A stretch of 64,000 bases of DNA from Liolophura sinensis. Taxonomy: Eukaryota; Mollusca; Polyplacophora; Chitonida; Chitonidae. Positions within the stretch are counted from its first letter, which is position 1, and every line of letters begins with the position of its first letter. Made by a program: the position numbers and the translations under genes. The notes under the pieces are model-generated. The model did not search any database. It was not told the DNA's origin and worked only from the letters and a program-made list of their open reading frames with translations. This document shows, one piece after another, positions 1 through 28,627 of the stretch. Where the stretch lies: the NCBI RefSeq assembly GCF_032854445.1, contig NC_088295.1, positions 76,164,028-76,228,027 on the forward strand. Direction: 5' to 3'.

Positions 1-5
1 TTACG

Positions 6-2555
6 ATGGATGTCGTAAAGTTCCGACTTCTCTTCAGTCATATGGCCTGTTTCCTGGCAGTCTTTGGAAGTGGCCTGTCTTGCATTTATCCTGTCATTTC
101 AAATTATTTACGAGAACATTTCAACCTAACACAGCCACAAGGTCAGTTCATTGGTAACGGCGTTTGGTCAACATTCCAGAGAGAACGGTAACTGTCAGTA
201 CAAAACAAAATGCTATTCAACCTTCATTCAACGCTCTACGAACATTAACCTGACCAGTATTTTATTTATTTATTTGATCGGCGTTTCACGACGTACTCAA
301 GAATTTTTCACTTATACGACGGCGGCCAGTAATATGGTGTGGGGAAACCTGGCACAGCCCGTGGAAAAGCCACGACCATCCACAGGCTACTGGCAGACCT
401 TCTCACATACGTCCGGAGAGGAAGCCAGCATGAGCTGGACTTGAAGTCACAACCGCGACCGCATTGGTGGTAAGATTCTGGGGCCATTTCGCCGCGCTGG
501 CGTGCTAAATCCACAGGCCAAGGAGGCCTCCGTGACCAACATTGCATTGCAAATAACGTTTATCTCGTCCAACAAAACAATTGCTCTATCGGGATTTGTT
601 AGAATCTAACCTGTTTGAAACCATCTTTCTTTTCAAAAGTAATGAATTCAACGTCACAGGCTATAACAATAAACTAAACTAGTGTGTCGATGGTATTGCA
701 CCATACGCCGTTACTATTTATAATGAGTATAATTCTCTTTTTAGTAAATTATCTGGACGAAGTGTACAAAATCTTTAGCGCTCTACTTAAAATATAATTT
801 TGTCTAATTCCGCTTAACCCGGGCTTACTAATGTAATTATTGAAAACCCTAATTCGACTGCTACTCTTTACATAATTCAGTCCAATTTTTTACTTTATAT
901 ACTTCCTTACTTTTTTATTATTTTCTGTTGAACGTTGGTTTAAAAATGGGGCGCCATTATGCATAGTTGACGATTGGTATACAATGCCTGTTGCCACACC
1001 TACATTCTTGTCCACACAGTTGGAACTATTGCCGTAACCTCACAGATCGGTGAGAGTCTACATCTCCCCTCGGCTTTGACCTTTGACTCCTTTGGCCCGA
1101 CATGGACATTGGCTATCGGACTCGTCCTTTCCGTTTCCGGTTGGACATGGGCATGGTGGTCTTCCCATCAGCCTATTAACAGTCAGCCTGATTTCATTCG
1201 ACTTGCCACCATGTTCTTCATTATAGGTACGAATTCTAAATTTAATCCAAGCTATTTGTGAATGAACCTGGTAAAATGGGTAAATATTTTACCTTTTATT
1301 ATATTTAGTGACCTAGCCCTCCACCCAGTATTCAGAAAAAGAGGATAACTTATTCATAACTTCTTACCTGAAATACAAATGATGATCTCCACCTTCTGTG
1401 GCAGATAAAGTACCTCATTTCACTCTTATGTCCTATTTGGATATGATAAGTTTGGCTGTTTTACATTTTTCTCGATGTGGTATTTTCGTGATATCCATAT
1501 GAACAGTGTTCTGTATGGTTCTGTTACAGCCTTTGGTCGCACGTATTCTTATTGCGCCGGTTTCGTATCTATGTTACACAATATATCCTCGGAGCATCGC
1601 GGGAAAATGACTGCCTTTCTTGACGCTCTATTTGAGGTTGCTGTTCTCTGTGTGTTCCTTTTCTACCGCTGGTTTATTCTCGGTGGAAAACTGGAAGCGA
1701 GCGCTGAGGAAAATTCAGATTTCTTATTGGGCCTTGCTGTTGTTGTAGTAATTCTTATTTTGGTGCCCTTACCGTTGTTAAGAATCCTCGAGCCAGGAAA
1801 CGACCTTGCTGACACAAAAAATGGCTACTTATCCATTGATGATGAGACGATGACGCGAGAAAACAAGGAAAATGGAACCAGCACTGGAATACACACAGTT
1901 CTTCAAGACATTAAATAACGGTCCAGCCTGGAGGATGATCCTCAGTTTGGAATATCAGCTGTTTTTGTGGGGCTCCGCCATATCAATCGCCCTGCCTCAT
2001 TTCGTGCTGTTTAACATCACCTCGATCACCAAGGCTTTAAACATTGCGCACGCCCAACGTTATTTACTAGGCGTGTACAAGGTCGGCATTTTGCTCAGTC
2101 GGTTTCTGTTGGGCTATCTGTTGGATAGATTTAGTCAAACAAAACACTCGTACAGTTTGCTTGTGGCTCTGTCCATCATGGGTGCCGTTAGTCAAGCACT
2201 GTTCCTGATTCCGATAGGAGAGGATTACTTTCTGACTGCGGCTTACTTTTTGAGCGGGGTTGTGGAAGGAGGAATGTTCTTGTCCGTACCCATCTTTGTC
2301 ATTTCAGTGTTCGGCCTGGAACACGTGGGCAGGAATGTGTCCCTGATTTACACAGTCAAGATGCTTCTAACAGTATCTCTGCAAACTCTTTATGATGGAA
2401 TATACGAGTCGTACGCCGAAGACGACGGCTATTGCGTTGGTTTAAAATGTACACTACCCATTTTCTTTTCTTGTATTGCGCTGGGAATGTTGGCACCTAT
2501 ATTTAATGGTACATTTACCTGGCGTATTTTAAGCACATGCTGCTCAGAGAAATGA
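6..2555 (+). CDS. MFS transporter, nodulin/NFD4-like or MCT-like (multi-exon, frame break)
   Basis: Multi-pass membrane transporter of the major facilitator superfamily. Exons I can join: 6-153 (TM1, then FNLTQPQGQFI), 1020-1226 (FGPTWTLAIGLVLSVSGWTW), 1530 to about 1898 (YCAGFVSMLHN, then SEHRGK, a TM and a hydrophilic loop) and 1899-2555 (six further helices). Both internal introns are phase 1 with GT-AG ends (donors GTAACG and GTACGA, acceptors ACACAG and TTACAG). The C-terminal half carries the second-half MFS signature LLSRFLLGYLLDRF and then SVFGLEHVGRN, which resembles the FGLKHFGxN of plant NFD4/nodulin-like carriers; the MCT family is the alternative. Substrate unknown. The ATG at 6 could be the true start or an internal Met, because the window edge hides what lies upstream. 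Exon 3 and the last ORF (1872-2555) are in different frames, see findings. The stop is TGA at 2553-2555. Confidence 0.75.
261..532 (-). repeat. SINE-1, near full length
   Basis: It lies in the first intron of the transporter, with the AAATAAA tail on the left and the head GGAGGCCTCCTTGGCC on the right. The ORFs at 151-444 and 308-547 are accidental translations of this copy. Confidence 0.85.
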
Positions 2556-2911
2556 ACCTAAAAGGGCATGTCCTGATGCTTTTTGGTTAAACACGCTTCA
2601 TTTATAGTTTGTCATCATTGTGCTGTCGTTATCTTTCCTCAGGTTTATACCTTTTTGCCATTTTATACATTAGGCATGCACATTAGGCTGAAATACTGCC
2701 AGCCATTCATTTAATACATCATTTCACACACCATGTTGCTTTGATGTGTATACTACATTAATTTGCTTACGGAAGTATATTACAAATGCATTTTTAAAAA
2801 ACTGTATAACTGAGTTACAACATATGTCTTTTACTATTTAAGCTATATTAAGAGTGCACGCCTGAAAACCATCTTTCACTTAATTTACATGTGCTATACA
2901 ATGCTTGCACA

Positions 2912-2917
2912 AATAAA
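2912..2917 (+). promoter_or_regulatory. Poly(A) signal AATAAA of the MFS transporter
   Basis: A canonical AATAAA lies about 357 bases after the stop codon of the transporter, a normal 3' UTR length for an animal gene. Confidence 0.5.
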
Positions 2918-3517
2918 GTTAAAACCTTACCACTTATTCAGTCAAGTGATTTCAAGAACTATATACGTATGTTCAAGGAGCCGTCCAGGTAGTTCATGTA
3001 TATATGTATAATTAAAGACGTACAGCATAGAGGGTAAAACCAGAGCAACAACAACAGTATGTTAGCTGGCAAATGGTAACAGGTAACAGGTGAAATATGG
3101 CCTCTAATCAGTTTACCTCAGTCATGGGTTTATTTTAACTGTTCATCTAAATGCATAAAAAGTAGCAATTTAAACACCCTCCGGCACCATGGCTTAAGCA
3201 GAATTAGGTAAGCAAAAAGACAATGATTTTTATTAGACGTCCCTAATCCAGAAATACTCAAAATGCTACGTTGTCATGTTCACTAGACAGTCTGTCAATG
3301 ATCTACTGTGTATATATGTCGACCTTCTCTTGATTTACTGGAAATTTCAGACTCTTCAAATGGTACATCTTGCATTGGTTTGTATTTGTACGAAGACAAC
3401 AACGCTATCTTCTGTACTGCTAAATTATCTTTACTCTGATAATAATGTACCGAAGACAACCGTATATGACGTGGACACATCGCCTCGTAGCTCTTGTTGT
3501 ATCCTGTGTCCTCTTTC

Positions 3518-3696
3518 ATTTATTTATTTCATTGGTGTTTTACGACATACTCAAGAATATATCAGTTATACGACGGTGACCAGCATTATGGTGGGAGGAA
3601 ACCAGAGAGAGCCCGGTATAAACCCACAACCATCTTCAGGTTACTGGCAGACCTTCCCACGTATCCGGAGAGGAAGTCAACATCAGCTCGACTTGA
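3518..3696 (-). repeat. SINE-1 copy, head missing
   Basis: TTTATTTATTTCATTGGTGT and CTACTGGCAGACC-like body; it ends in the middle of the head. Confidence 0.8.
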
Positions 3697-4385
3697 ACTG
3701 TGTCTTCAAGTTCAGGTTATTTGGTACAGTATGACTTTTTAGTCTTTACCACGTTTGCTGATAAGCAAGTTCGAACTGGAAAATGCCCTAACTGAGTTAT
3801 TTTAGGCACCAAAGTAAGCCATTTTAAGCATCATCCGCAAATTATTACGGAACACTGACTTCTCTAATCAGAATATTGTTAACCAAATTAAATGATCTGG
3901 AAAAAACAAAGTTGAGTTTGTTCGTTTTTCCTTGACATTTTTTCTTAGCTTGCTGTATTTTGACAACCATTCAGATGGGTAATTAAAATCTGATTTGTAA
4001 ATAATCGTGGTTTGTATAAATGGAGAATGTACCAGTAAATAACTTTTCATGCCTTCCTTTTCAAAAGAGCTCCACATCATATTGATTCAACAGATAACGA
4101 CAACACCCGAATAAATGTCGGTGGTTTACGGAGAATACTCCGGTTTCCCCTTAATCATTTATCGAACCAACAAATAAATAAATACATAACTTACGTTTGG
4201 TCGGAAATATCAGTTGAAATTCCATATCTGTCCCTGCTACGCCCACAATATGTTCTGGTAGTTTCAGCAAGTTTCACTGCGTATTACAAAACCCTTATAT
4301 TTTACGCAATACTCTCAGACATAGGCTACAACACGTAACAACTTGTTTTGACCACATTACCTGCTTTATTATGAGAAAAGGGTGA

Positions 4386-4572
4386 CGTCGATGTGAGTTC
4401 AAAGCTTTCTTGGCGGCCGTATCTGGGAAAGTCTGCCAGCAATGTGAGGATGGTCGTGGGCTTCTCCAGAGCTTTGCCCGATTTCCTCCCACTATAATGC
4501 TGGCCTCGGTCTTGTCAGTGAAATATTCTTGAGTATGGCGTAAAACACCAATCAAATAAATAAATAAATATT
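4386..4572 (+). repeat. SINE-1 copy, head truncated
   Basis: It begins at GTGAGTTCAAAG and runs through GGATGGTCGTGGG to CACCAATCAAATAAATAAAT. Confidence 0.8.
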
Positions 4573-4769
4573 GGTACGGCTTTTGTTTTGTCAAACATTA
4601 TTAACTCAGTGTTTCAAATTTGCTCATGGCAGCTTTGCCAAACATTATTAACTCAAAGAGGAACTTAGACGAGTCTTACCGGACATTACTAATTTACAAA
4701 CTAGTTCTCTGAATCCCCGAGCTATATATCTGCAACACAAAAGATCAAAATGTTTAATATACAGCTTAC

Positions 4770-4775
4770 TTTATT
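4770..4775 (-). promoter_or_regulatory. Poly(A) signal of the lectin/WSC receptor
   Basis: The + strand TTTATT reads AATAAA on the minus strand, about 193 bases after the TGA of the receptor (4968-4970). Confidence 0.55.
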
Positions 4776-4967
4776 TCTAATCACAATACCGTTACATGAT
4801 TATTAAACACATACAAAAATAAGGCAGCGTCGAGTTAAGCTTAAGCAGCACGGACAATGAATATTGCCAGGTGAAGGGTGAACTACATAAGGGCCTTCCA
4901 GATGCCAGCAAGGATGCCTTGTATATATGAATGGCGAAAAATGACTTGTAGACCATGTGATGATGAC

Positions 4968-21852
<16,885 letters not shown>

Positions 21853-23882
21853 TTCTGTCCGTTATCCAGCTGTTTAACTCAATATATTGTTTCCCTTATA
21901 CGATTTAAGTGCGTTTCCAAACAGGTTGTGAGTCAAGTCCACTTGTCACGCTCGAGCTGGTACAGACTGACATGATTATCTGAATTTGGTCTGGATCAAA
22001 TTTCCGACTGTAGCGGGGTAGGGGCGGAGGACGGGTTACCTTGTTTGTTGTTCAGACTTGTATTGCCGTTATTGCCCTTCATAGACAAGGTTACTTAAAG
22101 CCTTAGTGCATGAAATGTCTGAGGGCTGGTTGTAAGCATTTAGGCCTCACAATGACCGCAGCGTGGTATATTGAAAAGTATATACTTGTAGTGGAAATTA
22201 ATGCTCTAAGCCTGTTCCTCTAAACATAATGCTGACCAAGGTCATATAAATGAATTTTCTTAAATATGATTTAAATAACTAAATATCGGATTCAATGTTT
22301 AACGTCGCACTCCTGCTGCCATCATAGCTGAACTTTTAGTCGTGTAGGCTTTTAGCCTGACATACGAGTATGCTGAAAATATCAGCATTGTTAGGAATAG
22401 TAACTCGACGAATAGTCAGAAACTGTAATGATGACGTCATTTATTTCAATTGTTTAGTTAATTTATGGTATACATGTAACAGCTAGGCCTACTGAAAATT
22501 TAAATGAACAGGAACTGTACTGAACGTTGAAATGTACAGCCTTAGACCCAGATAAATTCTACTACTTGTATACTAGTGTAAAATATTCTAAATAAATTTT
22601 TTTTTAATTTTTTGCCTAGGCTGTTTGCACCGTTTTTCATTACATCAGTGTAAAACATTTGTTTATTCATATATAATTGTAAGCACCATTATTTGGTGGT
22701 AGAGAGTCTACAGTGCGTGTATTATTTTATCACTTGCTGATAAAGTCTATGATTATACAAATGAATCAATAAATGTTTAGCCATGTAATTCTTTTCTCTT
22801 GCATCCAAACCAACTGATAGGTAAAAAGTGCTGGAAAAGGACAGGTTCATATACAATTACTGTTTCACTGACATGGAACATGGTCGTTCCATATCAGGCT
22901 ATCCTCAACGCCTGCAAACTATACGTGACAAGAAGGGTTTCTGTTAAACACCCTGCAATTCTGACAATATACATGCATTCCCTTGTTCCTTGTGACGGAT
23001 ACATGAAAGGGTACTATGAAAAGAACAGGGTGGTTTTAAGGAGAGTGACGAAGGACATGCCATCATATAAAAAAAATATGTTTGAGGCACATTTTATATT
23101 TCATCATTCCTCATTTTTTTTCATATTTTTCGGTCTAAAATGTTCGGAAATGACGTCACGATTATCCTGGGAACTGGGACCAGCTTAGCGTGTTCACGTC
23201 ACCGCCGCAGAGCTAACGTACGTACGATCGTCGAAAATGCTACCCGATTCAAAGCTGGAAGTTCGTCTCTGCACCTCTCAGGTATCGCCGAGTCTCGCAA
23301 CAACTACGATCCACGTGAAACAGAAACACTTGGGATGCCTGCTCCCTAACCATACTTTTCACACATAGCAGCTGTAGCTCACTAGGAGCGAAATATGTAC
23401 TCGTCGCTAACCTGAACAGGTCACAGGTCTCCATGTTGTCTCCTTCATAATTCAAGAATCACCAAATTTCGTGTGATAGAATACGTGTTCCTTGCTGCTT
23501 TTGGTGTTGGTGCATCCTGTATCGTGAAAGGAAGTTGGTTTGTGGAAGTGATAACATGGGGGCCAGTGTGTTTTTCATGTGAGCGAGATGGCGATATTTC
23601 ATTTCTAGTGAGTCACAGCAGCGATGTGGGTAAGAGATCCCCACTGGCGGGCATTCCCATTGTTTCTGATTCACGTGGAGCACAGTTGTGGCGAGGCCCA
23701 GCATCAATTGAAATGTTCAGGGACGAACTTATAGCTTTGGATCAGCATTTGCAACGATGGTACGTACGTTTCTTCAGTAACAATGGGAGCAGTTACGGCT
23801 GCGCAGCAGGCTACTTAATTTCCGCACTGTGCGTTGGGACCTTAGGAAAACCTTAGTTTAAAGCCATTTTAAACTTTGCAAT

Positions 23883-23950
23883 TATTGACATGGAACGCCC
23901 TTATTGGTTGACGGCTGGTATACGAATGTCTGTTCGACTCATAGATTGAA
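23883..23950 (+). repeat. Dispersed repeat (GGAACGTCCTTATTGGTTGA family)
   Basis: ATTGACATGGAACGCCCTTA, then GGTATACGAATGTCTG. Same family as 6317-6376 and 26515-26585. Confidence 0.65.
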
Positions 23951-25156
23951 GACTTCAAAGGGTTTGCTCACATCGAAGATTCCTCTGCCTTTAATCTTAA
24001 TCGCTGTGAGAAACGCATGTACTTTGAAGGAGGGCAATGAAGAGACAGGACATTTCTTATCAAATGAGGGATCTAAAGTGTATGAGACATTAACAACATA
24101 AACGTATATGTATATTTTCTAAGACGTTGTATTAATACATGCAGGATTATAGACTCACCTAAGCTAAATGTGACTGGAAAAGTTGATGATTTAGCCTCAA
24201 ACACAAAATAAATTAAGGGAATATGAAATAGCCAGAAAGGATTTTTTTTGCGAATTTGGTAACCCAATGTTTCAACCCTAACAATGGGCAATCATAGCCA
24301 TCTTGGACAGTGTTTCAATTTTAATTAGCAAGGTCGTCACAGAAAGAGGTCATTGTCCAGTCGTGATATCCGAAGTGCTTTACTAGACTTAGTTCACATC
24401 AGATTTCACAAGAAACTCTAACAGAGTGCATAGTACACACTGAGTAATGGGTGTAACCTTGTTGATAGGTAACGAGTTTATGACCTTGTGTTGATAAGGG
24501 TTGACCTTTGCAGGCATTCACGTATTAACTGTAGAAATTATAACAAAAATAAGCCTGCAGGAAACACGGCTTTTCTGTGAAGCGTGGCAGCTTGCTCCAT
24601 GTTCAGATATTCTCAGCTGAGATGGCTGTCAGCTAAGTCCGCCAGAAGTAATACTTCCTCATAGTTGTATCTGCTTTAGGCAAAGTTTTCAGTTCACCTT
24701 TGTAATTACACTTTGTAATGAGTTCCACTTGTCCAGACTTCTCCATATAAAATAGTTTCTAAAATTTCATTTCTAGCTACGATTAATGTGATGGTGCTGC
24801 GACGCCGCAAAACCATTTATGGGTGTTGCATGGTGATGCATCATCGCAAGATAACAACATCGCGTCACTGAATCGTATAGTATCGTGTCAATGCATTGTA
24901 ACATTGCTTCTCTTCATCGTACATGTACCAACACTTGAATCAACCTTTCGTTATGAGCCACGCGGTACCATGTCTTATATATATATAACAAAAATACGCT
25001 ATCATGTACACATATATATATATATGTTGTGTGAGTAATCTTCCGGGTGGCTAGTAGTTCGTTCTTTGCTAACTTCCGTGTAAGCCAGAAAAATTGATGG
25101 TTTTTATCGTAGCATAAACCCTGTGTGTGTATTGTATACAGTTATTACACTTGCGT

Positions 25157-25405
25157 GGGTTATCCGTGGCCGAGGTGATAAGCGTACTAACGAGGAGCCT
25201 CTCACCAATGTAGTCGCTATGAGTTTAAACCCAGGTCTTGCTGGCTTCTTCCTCTGTAGGTGGGAAGGTCTAACAGCAACCTGCGGATGGTCATGGGTTT
25301 CCCCCGGCCTCTGCCTGGTTTCCTTCTGTCATAGTGCTGATCGACGTCGTATGAGTGAAATATTCTTCACTACGGCGTAAAACATTAATCAAATAAATAA
25401 TTAAA
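25157..25405 (+). repeat. SINE-1, near full length
   Basis: Head GGTTATCCGTGGCCGAGG, body GCAACCTGCGGATGGTCATG, tail CACTACGGCGTAAAACATT and CAAATAAATAATT. It abuts the left end of a TTAA-type MITE. Confidence 0.85.
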
Positions 25406-25410
25406 TTATT

Positions 25411-25985
25411 TTGAGGAGAAGAAAATTTAAGTATCAATCCAATATCATCGAAAAGTGTATGCTTTTCCTCGCAGGTACATGCCATAAAAAATTCTAATTT
25501 GTACCTCAAGTTCATAAATTATAAATGAAATCAGCGCCCAAATCCGCTGTGGGCGACTCCATTTTGCCTAAGAACTAGTCCTAAAGTCTTCTGTGTTAGG
25601 AGGAGAATTGCCGTCGGAAACCGCCGAAGTGCAGTTCGTACATTTCCGGTAGAACTTTTCTTCCAAGAAGGTAGCGAACAGTACAGTTCGTTTTCCGCTT
25701 GACGATGGAGAAACCGGAATGTTGGATGTAGGTTTCGAGTTCACACGAACAAGCCGGCAGTAATATTGACTCTCATCGGCTGAGAGGCAACACACCCCAG
25801 CATAAATTACAGCGTGTTAAAGATGGAGGACGCGATGGATTCAGCGATTTATGCCAGCTTTGCCGTTTTCAGGCTTTACGTGTATGGCGAGGAAAAATCG
25901 CAAAATTATGCAGCGGGCACCACCAAATAGAAAAAAATGTACTCTTTTCAGCCCATAGTGTCATGTTTTTAGGTTTTCTTCTCCT
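25411..25985. mobile_element. TTAA-type MITE, copy A (long form)
   Basis: The right end TTTTCTTCTCCTTTAA is the inverse of the left end GAGGAGAAGAAAA, and the TTAA at 25986-25989 follows. The inside matches 56997-57638 (for example CTGTGGGCGACTCCATTTTG and GGCGAGGAAAAATCGCAAAA). TTAA targets are typical of piggyBac-like DNA transposons. No transposase is encoded. Confidence 0.75.
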
Positions 25986-26514
25986 TTAAACTTGTGTATT
26001 GGAGATGTATTGCTGTTTTTCAGTTATTTGGCGCAAGTTTTACTCTCAATGTGTCAACTGCCATACATACAACCACACAGTACCGTAGCCACGCACTATG
26101 TGGTACGGGGGTGGGTTTTGTTTTATGAGAAGGGGGTATTGGATGCGGGGGCCTCCTTTACTTTATCATGATGGCTTTAGGTCAGTTATTGGCAACAGTC
26201 ATGAAAAGCGTACTTTTTGTGACAACTACGTCTACCACACAACACCTGATCAAGATAGGGCTAGATTTATGTTACTGCTGCCGTCATGATCTTTCTTTGC
26301 ACGTGGAAAAAGATCTTCGTCACTCCTTTGTAAGGTTTGTGCCTCATGGTGCACGATTTGAATACTGATTTCACTTATCCGGCCAGAGCATTCCTTGAGT
26401 CATTGAAAACTGTTGACTGCTTCTCTTTGCATGATTTCGTCCTTATCTCGTATTTGATATACTTTCTTAGTTCTTTTGTTGGAGAATTGTGTTAGATGTC
26501 ATTTTGGGAATTGG

Positions 26515-26585
26515 CGATTACTGATCCGGAACGTCCATTTTGATTGATTTCTGGTATACGAATGTCTGTTTAGACGCATAGATCT
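26515..26585 (+). repeat. Dispersed repeat (GGAACGTCCTTATTGGTTGA family)
   Basis: GATCCGGAACGTCCATTTTG, then CTGGTATACGAATGTCTG; the most diverged of the three copies. Confidence 0.55.
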
Positions 26586-28206
26586 AGCACATTCCAGAGA
26601 ATTCAGTTTGGATTGTGAATCGACTCGTTCAGCGCACACGTCTCAATGGGTCTAAACACCACTCACTGGTCACTGTCACCTGTCACAAATAATTGCTGCC
26701 ATGATTCCCGCCTTGCGTGTAGAGACAACAGGAAGAATTCAATTATTACTGTAGCTGCATATAACAACAGGGCAAAGTTAGTAATCTGACGGATAATTAA
26801 TTTGAAACCATACTTCCTGTGGCCATGATAACGGGTTATTTCCTCATGGTTTACCATTTTACACAGTTTGGTGCATGTAGGGTCAGGCAGTAAGGATGAC
26901 TGCGAGATTACATCCATCAACAGGTATGGTACTCTTGCATGTGACTTCTATATAACTGTCTGTCTTATGATGTTAAGTAGTACATAGAAGTTAGCAACAT
27001 AGAGGCTTCGGTGGCATGCACAGCGCGCTTAAGGGAATTTATGCTAAACCCGAAGGACATTCCTCGCGAATCATCGTTCATACTGAAATAGGCTTTTAAT
27101 GCTTATCCTGTCATTTCTAGCTGAAATTCATTACGAAAGGGGTAAGGGTCATAGGTAATACAAAGATAAATGCAATAAAATCCTAACTGTGTAACATGTG
27201 TGACCATTGGCCAACTATCAAGCTATCATCCCCTCCCTGGCTTCACCCGCTATGCTGTTGTTTGTGCACATTAAATGCTGTCTATAAGTCAGCAAGCGTG
27301 CGACTTTTATCCTAAAGGATGGAATAATTTCCAGAATTGCTCGCGCCTTGTCCACTGCATGTCATGAGGAGGCCTCCTGAACAAGCCTCCGTGTACAGTC
27401 ATATGTCATTCATGACATTAATTCACTAGTAAAACTTGTTCTCGGGAGCTGTTTCCAAAAAATCATTCTCCAGGCATTTTTTGCGGGTTTCCAGCACGAA
27501 CAAATATTCGCCCGTGCTCGCGTTCGCAGTCAGTATCAATGGTTCTAAATCGCCTTTGCAGCACGTCCAAAATATCCCTTCCCGCAATTATATAGCGGGG
27601 CTAAAAATTTGGCTTTCAATGTCCGGCTGCGGAGTTTAGTCAGAAAGCATGTCAGATGCCTGGAGAGATGCAATGGTTGCAGCCTCTGTTAGACTTCCCC
27701 CAGCAAAAAACTTGACCGTCTCTCCATAAAATAATACGTCATTAAACACAAATCATATAAATAAACACTTAATTAAATCTCCACTCTACAGATTTTCCTG
27801 ACATGCAGTTGTGGTCAGCACGGATTACACTCTCATTTGTTTTCCATGTGAACTAGATAAGCCACGTACTATGTTGTAAAAAACTATGTTAACCCAGATC
27901 TATGCGTATACTTAATTACAAGTATCTAGAAAGGACTTTGTTATATGTAAGGCAATGGGTCACCTCACTCTGTCTCTATGTTGAAAAACACTCCCACGAA
28001 ATGAAAATAGACCAAAAGAAACAGTTTCAGCAAATATGATAAAACCAATGTTTTACAGTCAGCGATATATTACATAACATGGTCTCTAGTACACACCACA
28101 GTATCTCTATGTAAAGATGGAAACAGAGCATGTAGGTTTTGATGGAGGTGTTAGCTTCAGAACTTACTTTTGACACATTTTGAAAAGTTCCAACACTATT
28201 TTGATA

Positions 28207-28627
28207 ATGATACGCTTAATTCCAGAGTTTTGCAAATTCTTTCTTTTTTCAGTGCTTCTAGCTTTTACCGCTGGACACTTCGCAACAGCAGTCATCAACA
28301 CAACTCTGGAGATCCGGGAACATTCGCGCGTGGAATTGTCATGTGACCCTGACGTCAGTGGGGAAGTGTCAAGGGTAACGTGGTACTTGGTCAAAACCCC
28401 ATACATTCCAGCAACCTTACCTCCCGCCGATGATTACGTCAGGATTTCGGAATGGCAAAATTATAAAATTTATCATAGTTTAAATAAGTATGACTACTTT
28501 GATTACCGAGACGGCGGAAAGTTCACCCTGGTTGTCAAGAACGTCACGTCCACCACAAATATAGACATCTATTGCTGTTTTGTTAATGAGAATACAAATG
28601 GACAGTGTTTTCAAATTGATATCATTG
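28207..28627 (+). CDS. Exon 1: signal peptide and first Ig domain
   Basis: ATG at 28207 opens MIRLIPEFCKFFLFSVLLAF, a good signal peptide. Ig1 then follows with VELSCDPD, VTWYLV and TNIDIYCCF, the C..W..Y.C skeleton. The donor GTAAGAC leaves phase 1. A strong acceptor-like TTTCTTTCTTTTTTCAG ends at 28252, so a transcript could instead begin in an upstream exon and enter at 28253 in phase 1. Confidence 0.8.

Larger units (their letters stand above)
2918..4769. other. Intergenic, SINE fragments only
   Basis: Between the convergent 3' ends of the transporter and the lectin/WSC receptor I see no exon. It holds two copies of the main SINE (about 3518-3696 and 4386-4572) and, at about 4110-4170, a short piece of another SINE tail (GGTGGTTTACGGAGAATACTCCGG). 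Confidence 0.6.
21853..28206. other. Divergent intergenic region between the two receptor genes
   Basis: About 6.4 kb that should contain the promoters of both receptor genes. It holds a SINE-1, a MITE and two dispersed repeats listed separately. ORFs at 23459-23707 (-) and 23473-23856 (+) overlap each other and match no family I know. I cannot point to a TATA box or start site with confidence. Confidence 0.5.

Noticed and set aside
23459-23856. Overlapping ORFs on both strands as a gene or transposase
   Set aside because: No family recognised, frames conflict and no splice context; possibly a decayed element.
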